Source: Sthenelais limicola | Lineage: Eukaryota; Annelida; Polychaeta; Phyllodocida; Sigalionidae | DNA length: 64,000 nucleotides | NCBI GenBank assembly: GCA_942159475.1 | Contig: OW804102.1 | Span: 23,316,684 to 23,380,683 of the forward strand | Reading direction: 5' to 3' | Shown here: positions 32,413 through 43,930 of the stretch, in pieces | How the letters are laid out: each line of letters begins with the position of its first letter | How positions within the stretch are numbered: the stretch's first letter is position 1 | Made by a program: the position numbers and the translations under genes | The notes under the pieces: model-generated | What the model was told of the DNA's origin: nothing | What the model saw: only the letters and a program-made list of their open reading frames with translations | The model's database searches: none

Positions 32413-33140
32413 TGACACCGTTATGATCGCCAGGCTAATACTCTTCCATAAGTGTATAAAAGTTACCTCAGTCTGTCTGATAACGTTTTGTATATATACC
32501 AGTTCCTTTGGCTATAACACCTAACTCTGGTATTTGTATGGTATTCACACCTTACCTGCTCTATATTGTATTATATCATATTAGCCTCAGATGGCATCTA
32601 ACATTCCTGTACTGTATTACTGATACTAGAACTGACAAGGTTGTCAATCATACCATACTCTATTCTATTGGAAGCACAGTAAGATTAAGATTAATGTCAC
32701 ACCCTGAAAATACTGAAATACTGTTTAACAAATTGCAGCAGTTATGGAAGGCTGAGATGGGTGTATTGGAAACTAGGACCGATCTTGTACTAGTCTCGTT
32801 CCTGGTTGCTTGACTCCTCTAATCTCACCCACTGAATTCCATCACAATGTTTATTAATTTCATGTTGGTGACTCTGCTATAACACAATGATATATATTAT
32901 AGATCGATTCTGATCTATACTCCAGTTCAAATTCTAAACTTATGCTGATACCTTTGTAAGACGAGGGGCAAATGGCCTATGGTAGACCGATGTGTGACTA
33001 CTTTAGTGCTCAAAAGGTCTGCGCTAGACCAGAAAACCCTTCTTCCCGGTACCATTACATTGTTCTATTCCTATTCAGTACACGGTCATACTGAGGTTAT
33101 TTCGCTGTGTGATGTTGTTAACCCTTACGCCCTCTTAGCT
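32413..33140. other. Noncoding DNA upstream of a LINE endonuclease
   Basis: It may include worn LINE 5' region; no motif supports a gene. Confidence 0.35.
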
Positions 33141-33144
33141 CTGA

Positions 33145-33440
33145 ATGAACCCAGAGACGAACAACTGCTCGCTATTGTCTTCCTTCAGTGATTTGCAGAA
33201 GGCAAAGGGAGTCAAGTTTGTTTCTTGGAACATCAGAAGCCTGTATCGCCATTTCAACCAGGTTGAGCTTTTAGTCTCAGATGCCAGTATTGATATCCTT
33301 GGTTTCTGCGAAACATGGTTGAGTGATGGAACGCATGATAACTCTATACGCCTTCCTGGCTATTCATTATATCGACAAGACAGGGCTGGTAGGAGAAGAG
33401 GAGGAGGTCTTTGCATGTACCTTAAGAATGATTTGACGGT
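33145..33440 (+). pseudogene. LINE apurinic-like endonuclease, N-terminal fragment
   Basis: After about 20 residues the frame reads VKFVSWNIRSLYRHFNQVEL, then DILGFCETWLSD, and GGGLCMYLKND. W-N-I-R-S and the C-E-T-W-L block are the first metal-binding motifs (Asn and Glu) of APE-type endonucleases in CR1-like LINEs. The similarity stops at about 33436, where the G-rich block starts; the rest of the LINE is not found. The frame continues by chance through the (G6A3)n array to 34278. Confidence 0.8.
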
Positions 33441-33472
33441 TGACACCAAAAGAAAGGGAAAGGGGGGAAAGT

Positions 33473-33552
33473 TGTTGCTCTCCCCTCTCATCAAGGGGCC
33501 CCACTGTTTGGGGAGGGGAGGTGGCAGGCAGGGGGGGGAGCAACAACAGGGG
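33473..33552. repeat. Short palindromic element with GTTGTTGCTCTCCCC end
   Basis: GTTGTTGCTC at the left is mirrored by GAGCAACAAC at the right. Between them GGGGCCCCACTGTTTGGGGA then GGGGAGGTGGCAGGCA. The inner segment is repeated after the array at 34201-34263. Confidence 0.65.
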
Positions 33553-34200
33553 GGAAAGGGGGGAAAGGGGGGAAAGGGGGGAAAGGGGGGAAAGGGGGGA
33601 AAGGGGGAAAGGGGGGGAAGGGGGAAAGGGGGGAAAGGGGGGAAAGGGGGGAAAGGGGGGAAAGGGGGGAAAGGGGGGAAAGGGGGGAAAGGGGGGAAAG
33701 GGGGGAAAGGGGGGAAAGGGGGGAAAGGGGGGAAAGGGGGGAAAGGGGGGAAAGGGGGGAAAGGGGGGAAAGGGGGGAAAGGGGGGAAAGGGGGGAAAGG
33801 GGGGAAAGGGGGGAAAGGGGGGAAAGGGGGGAAAGGGGGAAAGGGGGAAAGGGGGGAAAGGGGGGAAAGGGGGGAAAGGGGGGAAAGGGGGGAAAGGGGG
33901 GAAGGGGGGAAAGGGGGGAAAGGGGGGAAAGGGGGGAAAGGGGGGAAAGGGGGGAAAGGGGGGAAAGGGGGGAAAGGGGGGAAAGGGGGGAAAGGGGGGA
34001 AAGGGGGGAAAGGGGGGAAAGGGGGGAAAGGGGGGAAAGGGGGGAAAGGGGGGAAAGGGGGGAAAGGGGGGAAAGGGGGGAAAGGGGGGAAAGGGGGGAA
34101 AGGGGGGAAAGGGGGGAAAGGGGGGAAAGGGGGGAAAGGGGGGAAAGGGGGGAAAGGGGGGAAAGGGGGGAAAGGGGGGAAAGGGGGGAAAGGGGGGAAA
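33549..34200. repeat. (GGGGGGAAA)n array, about 72 units
   Basis: A 9-bp unit with very few variants (GGGGGAAA, 8 bp, and one GGGGGGAAG). All frames are open on both strands and give Gly-Gly-Lys, Gly-Glu-Arg, Phe-Pro-Pro or Leu-Ser-Pro strings. It is flanked by two copies of the GGGGCCCCACTGT segment (33497 and 34201). The near identity of units indicates recent expansion or gene conversion. Confidence 0.95.
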
Positions 34201-34263
34201 GGGGCCCCACTGTCTGGGGAGGGGAGGTGGCAGGCAGGGGGGGGGGGGGGGGGGAGAGCAACA

Positions 34264-36021
34264 ACAATACCACAGTGACAAGAAAAATCATCAAATAAAC
34301 GTGTTGCTCTAGCTTCAGGTAAACCATTTTGAATTCTGAGCTTGGTTAATATGCTAACCCCGAATCCATGATTTGCGACTTGTGACTTTCCTATTACACA
34401 CCACCATTTTCACCAAAAGGGTGCAGTGCAGCCCTGGAATGGTCAAACTTTTATGTAGCTCCCTTTAGTCTGAGAATCAGCAGGATTGAAATTAGTACTT
34501 AGGTTGTATCATAAAAGGTGATGTCATAAGAATTTGATCATTGATTTGTGTACAGGGGCTTCTCTAGTTAGTATTCAGTGTGAAAACGTTGCACATGCCT
34601 ATATCTTCATATAACCATGATCCTCTTATCTATTGATATTTGTATTACTAGAATATTATCAAATAGCAGCTTTTCAATCCTGAGCATGATTCTTTACTCA
34701 TGCACTTTAATCCATCCGCTTTTTATGAGGCTTCATACATGTCCTTTGGTGTGGGTCATGGGGGACGTTTTCGCGTGACAACGTCGCCCAATTTGACGTC
34801 GCCCATTTCAACGTTCTAGGCACAATCGCCTTCAAATATCAAGTGTTAAGTATCATATATTATATTGAAGTTTTATTCAATAAAAATATACAGAACTGGA
34901 CAAAAGCCTATAAGACCAGATCTTCTGACTAGCCCGAAACAATAATAAATGATGACATAATATACAAGCTTTTGCCCGATGCTACACAATATTGCTCAAT
35001 GCATGCTTTCAAATTATGCGATATTTCAGTGTTTTTCACTAAAACGTTACTACTGCAGTACTACTAGGATTAGATTATTATTTCTGTCAGAATATTTTGA
35101 CATATCTGTCAATTACAGTTTTTGAGGATTTTTTAAAAATCAGACGAAGTAAAGTTCAAAGTACACATTTCTTGTTCATTATAAACAGTTAGCTTAATTT
35201 CTATAGAACAACAAGCAAAATAGTTGTAGTAATACGACTTTTAAATAAAGGTCACTCCCTATGTACACTGTAGTTGTGCTTGTTCTTCATGAGTTGAACA
35301 AACACATTTTAAAACAAATGGATAATAAATTAACTATTGATGTCTCGATCATATAGAAGGCATTATGTTTTTAATGCAATAGAGTTTTTATGCAATAGAA
35401 CATTTCTTCACAATACATCTGTTCACATTATTTCTGCTTGGTTGACATTATTTGGTAAATATTGATCAAACGATACAATATAGTCTTGGTGTAAGTATCT
35501 TCTAAACTCTTTTCCTAAAGGTAACAGTTGTGATTCAGGAGGCATTCCATTCAATAAAGTGGTCAACGTAAACTATAAGATCTTTTAAATATATCATTGT
35601 TTGAGTGTGGGACTATTAACTTTTCCCCTTTCGCCAATCTGCGAATGTTATCTTTTCTATTATCGGTATTTTCGTGACCGTAAACATGCAAGCTCTAGAA
35701 TATGTGACTCTCTCCTAGTTGTTAATGAAGATATATCTAACTCCGTATGGCATATGACATGAGGCCTCATATCAAGACGCATGTATCAAGACAATGTGTC
35801 TGTCTTTTTTTCTTATTTTTTGGACCGAATTTTATTGCAGGGTAGACATTCAGCGTCGTCGCAGTGACGATGTTCCCACTGCCTGCCTAGTAACAGTTAC
35901 AATGATACCAAGAAAGAATATATTGAGGGATATACAGAATATATTATTCAATTGTTAGTAAAATACATTCGGTTCGGTCTTTAAGATTAGAAGCTAGCAA
36001 GTTATGGGCAAATACTGATGG
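34264..36021. other. Noncoding DNA
   Basis: About 34370-34400 has a GCGACTTGTGACTT end typical of the AAAATGAGTCACAAGTCG MITE family. The rest is unassigned. Confidence 0.4.
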
Positions 36022-36044
36022 GTGCACCGATCTGATGACTCCTA

Positions 36045-36075
<31 letters not shown>

Positions 36076-36625
36076 CAACTCTCCCACAAGCCTGTTAACC
36101 CATCCCGGCGACAAACAAGGTCTTCCTCACAATGCAACTTTCCTCTGCCCAGACCAAAAACCGAGTCACTTAAGAGAGCCCCTAAGTACTATGGTGCCCA
36201 GGCATGGAATAAACTACCCCCAGACATAAAAAACATAGACAACCGCAAACATTTCAGTCACAAAATCAAATCACACACAACCTTACCCAAGGGGGAAACC
36301 CACAGAATTAAATGAACATCCCATGACCACAGGAACTCCCCAGGACTGAAAGCAATATGGCAGACGATTAAAACACACTGCTACGGACGAACAGAATAAC
36401 TGATCCTATCATGTAGATTAACAACTATCATCTTTCCTTCTACACTAATTACTAATTACCTTTACTTATGCACCACTCCTTTCCTTCTATAGTAGTAGGA
36501 CTGCACCTAACAGCCCCTGGCGGAAAATCATGGACAATACTAAATAATAGCCCCCGTGAGCCTTGTATATCCTTATCACTTATGGCTGTATAAATATGTT
36601 AAATACAAAAAAAATAAAAAAAATA
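36022..36625 (+). pseudogene. LINE 3' end fragment with (ATT)n start and A-rich tail
   Basis: A frame with LKRAPKYYGAQAWNKLPPDI and HFSHKIKSH is the C-terminal end of a non-LTR reverse transcriptase protein (x-G-A-x-x-W-N-x-L-P). It is preceded by an (ATT)n run at 36046-36075 and ends with TATAAATATGTTAAATAC and an A-rich tail at about 36605-36628. Strongly 5'-truncated. It lies just upstream of the GPCR exon, presumably in its intron. Confidence 0.75.
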
Positions 36626-36695
36626 TTATTATAGAGCTTACTGATTGTAACACCAATTATAACAGTCTTTTATTCTCTTTTCTTCCTGTTTACAG

Positions 36696-37346
36696 GTCGC
36701 AACAATGCTGCCTAATCATGTTCCAGAGCTTCTCAAGAACACCGTAAGCTCCTTAGTCTACACTTTAGGCCTAAGCTCGACCAGCTATTCACAATGCACC
36801 CATTGCACAATAGCAATAGTCTGCTTTGTCAAATGCATAGTAAAGCTGAGCTACAAATTCACCGGCCATCGCCTGCTCCTCATCATTGTCACCAAGCATG
36901 TCTACGTGGGCATCTTCTGCATTGTTCCCATCATTCTAAAGTACCTGAGCGAACGACAATATGGCGATTTCTTATTTTTCTTCCCGGTGATCCCCACTTT
37001 CATTGTACCCCTTTGCATAAGCTTTGTTTCCTACATAGCCATTTTCTGTAAGCTTCGTATGAGTTCTTTACCTCAGCAATACTCAAAGAATGGCAAAGCT
37101 GCCAAGTCGATGTCAGGTATTTTCCTGATATTTTTAATGTGTTTCATACCGGCTTTGATTAATGTGAAGAATGGTACGGTCTGTTCGCTAGAAGCCAGGC
37201 TATCTATCTACTGTATCTTTCTATCTGTGGTGCTGAACCCAATATACTACATGTGCAGACTTCAGTCAATGGTTCCCAGATCACTTCTTAAAGTGTTTGC
37301 TACCCATGATCAAGTTCATCCAGGTATTGAGAATGGCCAGCACTAA
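36696..37346 (+). CDS. Rhodopsin-like GPCR, last exon (TM3 to TM7)
   Basis: The exon starts after TTCCTGTTTACAG (36683-36695). Its 216 codons hold TM3 with CIVKLSY in place of the D/E-R-Y end, TM4 (LLLIIVTKHVYVGIFCIVPI), TM5 (FIVPLCISFVSYIAIF), a short third loop, TM6 with CFIP in the C-W-x-P position, and TM7 with LNPIYY, the N-P-x-x-Y switch. A short tail follows. TM1 and TM2 must come from an upstream exon, which I could not find before 36.0 kb. It probably acts at the plasma membrane through G proteins; the ligand is unknown. The changed E/DRY and CWxP sites mark a lineage-specific orphan-type receptor. Confidence 0.75.
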   Translation, partial: VATMLPNHVPELLKNTVSSLVYTLGLSSTSYSQCTHCTIAIVCFVKCIVKLSYKFTGHRLLLIIVTKHVYVGIFCIVPIILKYLSERQYGDFLFFFPVIPTFIVPLCISFVSYIAIFCKLRMSSLPQQYSKNGKAAKSMSGIFLIFLMCFIPALINVKNGTVCSLEARLSIYCIFLSVVLNPIYYMCRLQSMVPRSLLKVFATHDQVHPGIENGQH

Positions 37347-37438
37347 GCCAGACAATACAGGATGGAGGGATGTAGAGATACATGTACATGTTGGTAGTAC
37401 CTGCTGTCCAGTGGTTTTCTCCATTCGGTTATACTTAA

Positions 37439-38392
37439 GGTGACTCAGTAGTGATTTTGATTATTGATGAATTTTTCTAAAATTTTTACCAATGATAGTT
37501 GACATGAAATAATCATTATTGAGTGAAAAAAAACATAGGTCACCAGGCTAGTTTTCATGCGGTGGCAGTATGGAGATAGAAATAATGAATCATATTTGAG
37601 TAATTTTACTACATTTGAGTGATTTATTAACATAATTCGTTTGAAATGGTTCTGACATGAATTCAGACATCAAATTTCATCCAGACATTCAACATATATA
37701 TACTTATCATCAGATAATGTTTTTTTCCTCAGATCCTGAATGAGCCCCCTGGAAGCCCCCTAGTGGCAGTATGGGGCACTAGCAAAATTGACTTTGGCTG
37801 ATGACAATCAGCGTTTTAAAAAAAAAACTGTTTGATGAATATTTTTAAAATTTAATATGAATTTAGATACCGTATTTACCAACTCATACACAAAAAATCA
37901 GGATGGCTTTCCAGGCTAAATTTTTCTATATTACGACTTATTTATGAGAAAAATTTGGAAAAAAATTCCTGATTAATATTTGATTTGAACAAAAATGGCT
38001 TCATAAATCTTGATGAAATTCTATATGGATACAGCTATCATAGTTACTAACTCGCACACCAAAAATCAGCATGAATTTCCAGGCCGATCTTTTTGTGTTA
38101 CAACTTAATTATGAGAAAATTGGCTAAAAATGAGAAAATTCTTAATAAATATTTGATTTATACACATGGCTCCATAAATTTTAATGAAATTTAATATGGA
38201 TGTATAGGGATCGTAGATACTAACTCCCACACCAAAAATCAGCATACACTTTCTATCTGAAATGTTTATATCAAGACTTAACATACATACTTCGTCTGCA
38301 TAATGCTGATATTCCCTGCTATATGTATTGAATACACATATATCAGTACTGAGCTATATGCATTGAATACACAAGATCAGTACTGAGTCACC
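37439..38392. mobile_element. TTAA-flanked non-autonomous element (954 bp)
   Basis: The ends GGTGACTCAGTA and TACTGAGTCACC are exact inverted copies and TTAA stands outside both (37435-37438 and 38393-38396). The TTAA site points to a piggyBac- or Kolobok-type mobiliser. The inside holds three diverged copies of a segment of 150-190 bp (about 37840, 38010, 38150) with AAAAATCAG(G/C)AT and ATTTATGAGAAAA. No coding capacity. Confidence 0.8.
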
Positions 38393-38691
38393 TTAAATAC
38401 CCCTTAGGGTGCATTGCACTATACATGATGAGACCGTATCTTAAAGGCTTTTAATATTATTATCATTGGAGCTTGGGGAGGGCGATAAGTTTTGGTATTT
38501 GACTGAGAGATTATATCACGATCAGAGTTTTTGACTATGGTGGAATGATAAGATGACACAGGAGTGCTGGGAAATACTTGAAGTAGGATAAACCCCTTTT
38601 ATTCAGGGTAAAACCCAGGCCCCACTCAGGGGTCAAATGTGTATTCATGATCGAATGTTCCAGCATTTAAAAAGGATTTGTTTTACCCAGT

Positions 38692-39021
38692 TAGCTGCAC
38701 TCTCGGCTAACGTCTGTAAAAAATGCAAGATTTTCGAATTTTTGTTAATATATAAGTTCTTTTCCAAATCATCTATGAGCCATGTTCAGTTGTTTTTGCT
38801 ATAGGGTTTCATAAACGTCCAAGTTTGTCCTTGTATTTGGCGGACCCGCCCAAATCCATTCTTATGATGACTTTACTTCCATTATCGCCAGCGGCTGTTT
38901 TCGCTCGACCATTTCTACTTTAAATTCTTGTAGCAGAATATTATTGAATTCAGTCCTATGAGTGATAATATGACTAAATTTGGTAAGGGTTTGTTTGCCG
39001 TAATAGCTGAGAATGTAGGTT
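38692..39021. mobile_element. MITE of the AGCTGCATTCTCAGCTA family, copy
   Basis: The left end AGCTGCACTCTCGGCTAAC is mirrored by AATAGCTGAGAATGTAGG at the right. The inside (TTGTTTTTGCTATAGGG, GGCGGACCCGCC, GGCTGTTTTCGCTCGACC) matches 56619-56895. Confidence 0.65.
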
Positions 39022-39426
39022 TAATTTGTTTAATATATACATGTATTTGATATAGAAAATATAATGTATGATAGCCGTGACCCAGATATATGTAAGCAGT
39101 ATTGGTTTTATACCCTCTATTATATCAATGTATACCGAATTACAATGTATGACAATGGTTATTTGTATTGATACTAGAAAGACAATTATAATCGCCATAG
39201 AAAATGCTATGATAGAGGCATATCCTGGACGCCTCTTATAAATATGGGCAGGAGGTAGAGATATTTCAGTGATGGTCTTATTGCTGAGGTCTCTCTGTTG
39301 TTCCAAATTTGTATTGTTTTGGTTCTCCATGAAGGTGTGGAAATGAATACACATTTCATTGTAACATTGATGAACAAAATAGCAGTGTCTGGGAAACGAC
39401 ATGTACACCATAACTTTTAAAAACAA
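38974..39426 (-). pseudogene. Possible GPCR TM6-TM7 remnant
   Basis: A 150-residue frame with a basic KRR before a long hydrophobic segment (ASIIAFSMAIIIVFLVSIQI) and a second one ending in AIIHYIFYIKY, which resembles a worn N-P-I-I-Y end of TM7. The last codons run into the MITE at 38692-39021. With a GPCR exon 1.6 kb away this may be a decayed relative on the other strand. The alternative is a chance hydrophobic frame. Confidence 0.3.
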
Positions 39427-39789
39427 GGTTCTATAGAGAAAACATGTACAAAGCTTTGGAGAAAGCTGCTTGAAGAAGTCAGAAATTTGTCTTCTGCTTG
39501 ATATTTTTTATATACTTTTGTTATAGAAGATGATGTGGTCTTTGATGTTAAAGTTTGAATATTCTATTCTCATGGTTATGTTTGTCTGCAGAGAGAGAAA
39601 GAAAATATAGAAAATACCAAAAAAACTACAAAATATAAGGGACACAACATAATTATATCTTAGATCTGTATGAGCCACGATGGCAGGTTATGCTTGAATA
39701 AAACCTTTTTTAAAAAAACAAACAAATTTTTAAATATTTTGTGTATTAAGGCAAAATAATTAGGGAAAATTTATATTAGTTTATTCCTA
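39427..39789. other. Unassigned noncoding DNA
   Basis: AT-rich, nothing recognised. Confidence 0.4.
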
Positions 39790-39835
39790 GTCTAACTCTA
39801 GTATGGTGGTGGCCGTCACCATACTAGAGTTAGAC
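39790..39835. repeat. Perfect hairpin, 19-bp arms, 8-base loop
   Basis: GTCTAACTCTAGTATGGTG, loop GTGGCCGT, CACCATACTAGAGTTAGAC. No mismatch in the arms. It stands directly upstream of a tRNA-like SINE head. Confidence 0.85.
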
Positions 39836-39849
39836 CTGCAGCCTGCAAC

Positions 39850-39935
39850 CTGCAGCTGTGGTGTAGTGGTTAAGACGTTGGCTTGTAGATGTGAAGGTTG
39901 GAAGCTCGCACGTCGGCTGGGCTTACAGCTTTTTT
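39850..39935 (+). repeat. tRNA-derived SINE head
   Basis: TGTGGTGTAGTGGTTAAGAC is a good polymerase III A box in its tRNA setting, and GAAGGTTGGAAGCTCGCACG about 35 bases on is a worn B box. The body behind it is unknown. The worn B box and lack of acceptor pairing speak against a true tRNA gene. Confidence 0.6.
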
Positions 39936-40840
39936 TTCATATTCTTGTAGCGGGATCTGAGCTACGCTACCATGAATTACACCTCCACCTGTCTACGGCG
40001 CGGGTGATTACGGTGTGTGCAACTATGGCGCGTGTGGCTACGGAACTACTGTCGATTTATGGTGGGGCGAATTTCGCATTTGAAACATCTGCTGCCAGTC
40101 CCGTGCCATAGTTTTACTTGCGCAACGAGCACAGTGCATGCTTGTGCAGGATGAAGGGGCCATCTTGTCTATGTTAGCGATTACCTAGCCTTTGGGAACA
40201 CCTGACGTGATAATAAACAATCTGTGTGTCTGGGCACATGATGTACATATGGTTTATAATGGGTTTTTTGAAGATTTTATTTAGGAAGTATTACATGAGA
40301 GATTAATGTATGTAAGATTAATGTTCATGGTTTTTTTGTGTTTTTTTATTTATTATTTTTATACAGCACATCTTCTGCAATAACGACAGTTGAGTTATCA
40401 GGAAACAAGTACATTGTACAATGAAGTTTTAATAATCAATTGAGGACATTAATATTGAGATATGGGCTCACAGATGATAATCCAATACAGAATAACCATG
40501 GTCTTCTACCCACCGCTGTGTCTATCTAGACCTAATTCTATTGAACAAAGTATAAGGTAAGACCAAAGGTCAAGATCATAAATGCTTAAATCAGATGAAA
40601 TGAATTTAGAAATTATTAGTTTGGTAAATCTAGTGGCAGCATAAAGTTACAGCATGCTCTTAGTTTGTGTATGATTGGGGTAGTGTGTGGCTGCGTAGAA
40701 GTACGGCCTGCACTTTGTTTGTTTAACATCGAGGGTGGCGGATATACAGTGTTTCACTTGAAGTTCTCATCAAGGATCATAAACAAGATAGAATCCGTCC
40801 AGCCAGAAGCAGCCCTCTACACATTTTTGGAGAAATTTCC
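39936..40840. other. Unassigned noncoding DNA
   Basis: The start may be SINE body. No gene supported. Confidence 0.35.
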
Positions 40841-41790
40841 ATGAGTTTATTTGGCACTGCAACCACCAGAGACATTAATCAACTAGCAGTTAGTATCATT
40901 AATTCAAATACGGTGGTTGGCACTTTGGCTGAACAGCAGGAGAAGAGCAAGAATGACGCAATACATGCTTTGCATATCACTGCCAAAGACCTACATAGAC
41001 TTGACACTAGGTTTGATCGAGCTGAGGCGGAATTACAGAATACTAAGTACAACCTCCAACATTCCCTGTTCCATTGAAAGACAACTCAACGAGAGGATAC
41101 ACCCAGCTTATCCAACCTAGTCAATCTCTTGCAATCAGTCAAGGTGGTCAGGAATATATTCTCCTCACTCAGGAACAACTTGGAAATTGCGGCCGCAAAT
41201 ATTACTGGGAATGTGTTGCTGTTTTACCCAGGCAGCAAGTCACTAAACCTTTTTGTATGTGGTCTCTATGGAAGGGAAAACTGGGAGAATTCACGTGATT
41301 CTCAGTCTCTCTCCATAACAGAATCCCAGATCACATACAAAATATTGGAGGTGCTATGTATTTTGTACAGAAAAAAAAATCTTCTGTAGGATATCTTAAC
41401 TTTTACAAAGGCTCATCTCCTCCAGAACAGATACCTTGTGTATATTGCCATTTTCATCTACCTTGCAATTCTAGGCTCGAAGTGAATGGACTTATCCTCA
41501 GATCGGCCATGGATAGCACGAATATTACCTGTTCTAAGTTCTAAGGGCTTTTAATGTGACTTTGCTGTCTGAAGCCATGTCTCCCATCGACAGGAACCAA
41601 TCTTTGGAGCTGAATTTTCCACAATGGAGGAAGCCACTATTTTGGGAGGCATGGGATATGCTCAAGATCTAGATAATTTGGCTGCAGATATTCAATTACG
41701 TCAACATATTCGTAGCTTCAAGGTTCCATTTCCAGCTTCATATATGCCTCTAATATACCAGTATTTCGTGGAATAACAGTCTCAGAAATT
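40841..41790 (+). pseudogene. Decayed retroelement envelope-like gene (F-type)
   Basis: The frame 40841-41077 starts SLFGTATTRDINQL and continues as a heptad-rich coiled coil. A F-G-T-A-T motif at a fusion-peptide-like start before a coiled coil is typical of F-type envelope proteins of Gypsy/BEL-related elements. Further pieces in shifted frames include NITGNVLLFYPGSK (about 41200) and HLPCNSRLEV (about 41455), a Cys-containing block usual downstream. At least two frame changes and stops break it, so it is inactive. No gag or pol lies nearby. The assignment rests on motif order only; I leave it unrestored. Confidence 0.45.
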
Positions 41791-43930
41791 GTTTTATTAG
41801 GCCTAGCTGTTATTTGTAATTAGCCCTGGCATTCTCGCTTGGATAAAAGCTAGGAATCTAGCGGCCGCTGTATTATTATCAAAATTGAAAATCGCGGCGA
41901 GCTCCGAAAGTAGGTCATAGAAAAGTATGATGGCTGCCGTGGTGAGTGCAGGTGTTTACGTACGATTAACTTTGTCAATTTGGGTTCGATTTTGATTTGA
42001 TTTACGACATCAATGAAAAACAATGAAATGAATGTATTTACCGATTTCCAATCCTTTTTGATAATTTGTACTATTATTCCCGATGGAAATAGTGTTTTTG
42101 TGCATGTATTTGTATCGGAAAAAAGATTGTGAAGTGCTTTGTAAGAAGCCAGAGGATGAGACTGGATTACCTCTGATTTTTGGTGTTTTTGCGACCCCAA
42201 CACGATTCTACTTTATGTTCTGAGTTTAATGTGAATTTATTTAAATAAAGCTATAGGGAAGAAAGCAAGATGGCAACCGTTTGTTTATGTTTAATGTTTT
42301 TTAGGTCTACCAGGTGCGCTATAGGGAATTATAGTTAGGGCGACCCTTGGAGACCTGGAACCATGCTACCTCCATTAAACATGATGTTACATGATTTTGA
42401 TGTACTCTGGGAAGGGTCCTGTAGGTTACCTGGAGAAAACAAACAAACATTACCAGGTATATAAAGGGGTGTTGTATGGAATATGAGGCAATTTGGTTTC
42501 TCATCTCTATGTATTACACTAGGCTTAGGCCGCCAATCTTCATATACCTAGGAAATCTCCAGGAAACACTATAAAATTCGACCCTCATTATTGAATATAT
42601 GTTTGAGATAATGCAAGAAATCTTCAGAAAAAGCTAAATCATTGGACTTTGTGAGTGCTTTATTATTCAATCTATTTTCCTTGACTCATATTTACTGTTA
42701 TTGCCTCGCTATAGGCTAATACATATCAGAACCAGTCACCGCCCACTTTGGAACATTAATATTCTGCTGCATTATATAATCATTTAATATTCATATAACC
42801 CTAGCCGCTAGCAGCGAAGATCCCCAAGGTAGTTTGCCTCTACTATGAACTCTAATTCTCGATCAAAGGCATATGGGAATTTATCATATATCTATCTGTA
42901 CACAGCAACCTGAATAAAATATATTTTGTAAACATATATGTTCTGTTGCCATTGTTATGTTTCGTTGTATTCATTGTCTCTGGGTAATCGCACAGCTTCT
43001 GCACACCAATTTACGCATCGCCATATCAACCGACAAGCAGCCTAACATTTGCACACATAACCTTCATTGTTAAAGACATGTGTTATGTGTTAGGCTACTG
43101 TGGTGAAGATAGAACCCAGGTTGGGGTAGGAGGTAAACTATGGAAAGCGGGACCCATACATATCAAAATTTCGGTAGAATGACAATACATGTGGTGAATG
43201 GTTTCTCGGGGAGGGTCGGCTACATTCGGAAGGGTTGGCTATGGTGAATAACACTGAACATGGGAAAGGGAAGCTGGATTAATACATGGTAGGGGGAGCA
43301 TTACAGGAAATTCTTCATTACAGGGAATTCTTAATACATAAAAACAAGTTCAAACTGGCTCCAAACCTCACCATGCCAGTCGGTGGTCCGAGATTTCCCC
43401 GCGGAGCTTGCTATAAGCATATAATTATATTTAAATAAGCCGTGGGGGAATAACTTTGGTTTAAACACTATCAACCCCAATTGATATATCACCATACATC
43501 AACCTGTGGGCCTGTTTCGTGAGAATTGACCAGTTAGTCTTCCTTGCTGCTTTAAATTTAATTCAATTAAAAAATCCTTTATTGCTGATGTTATTACAAG
43601 TGGTTGGTCATCTCTGACGTGTCAGGTCTTCCGGTGATCGGGCATTGAGTGCAAAAACCTATGGTGTTCTTGTCAAAAAGGAATGGTTAGTTTGTTCGAC
43701 CCGAGAACGCATTAGCTACGATCATTAGCTAAAATGTATTTGCCAATCAGCTCTACAGCCTCCTAGGCAAATTCTATATATGTATTGGGCCTGCAGTTTC
43801 CTGGTGCTGTGATGAAAAGAAAGGAAGGGAGGAAGCAGGGAAATTAATTTCCTGTTTTCTCTGAGGCGGTTCATAAGTAGCACAATTCATCATTAGAGAA
43901 CGGACTTGTTTAACCCGCGGTGGCCATTTT
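41791..43930. other. Unassigned noncoding DNA
   Basis: 43139-43163 repeats the TATGGAAAGCGGGACCCATA motif of 28069. Nothing else supported. Confidence 0.4.

Noticed and set aside
33367..34327. Collagen-like or Lys-Gly-Gly and Phe-Pro-Pro proteins of 278-377 residues
   Set aside because: They are open in all frames only because the repeat unit is 9 bp; composition is purely that of the array.
39850..39935. A true tRNA gene
   Set aside because: The B box is worn and the acceptor arms do not pair; it fits a SINE head.
41620..41775. Exon of a metabolic enzyme (text with ILGGMGYAQDLDN)
   Set aside because: The alternative frame fits the tail of the envelope-like remnant equally well; no family recognised.
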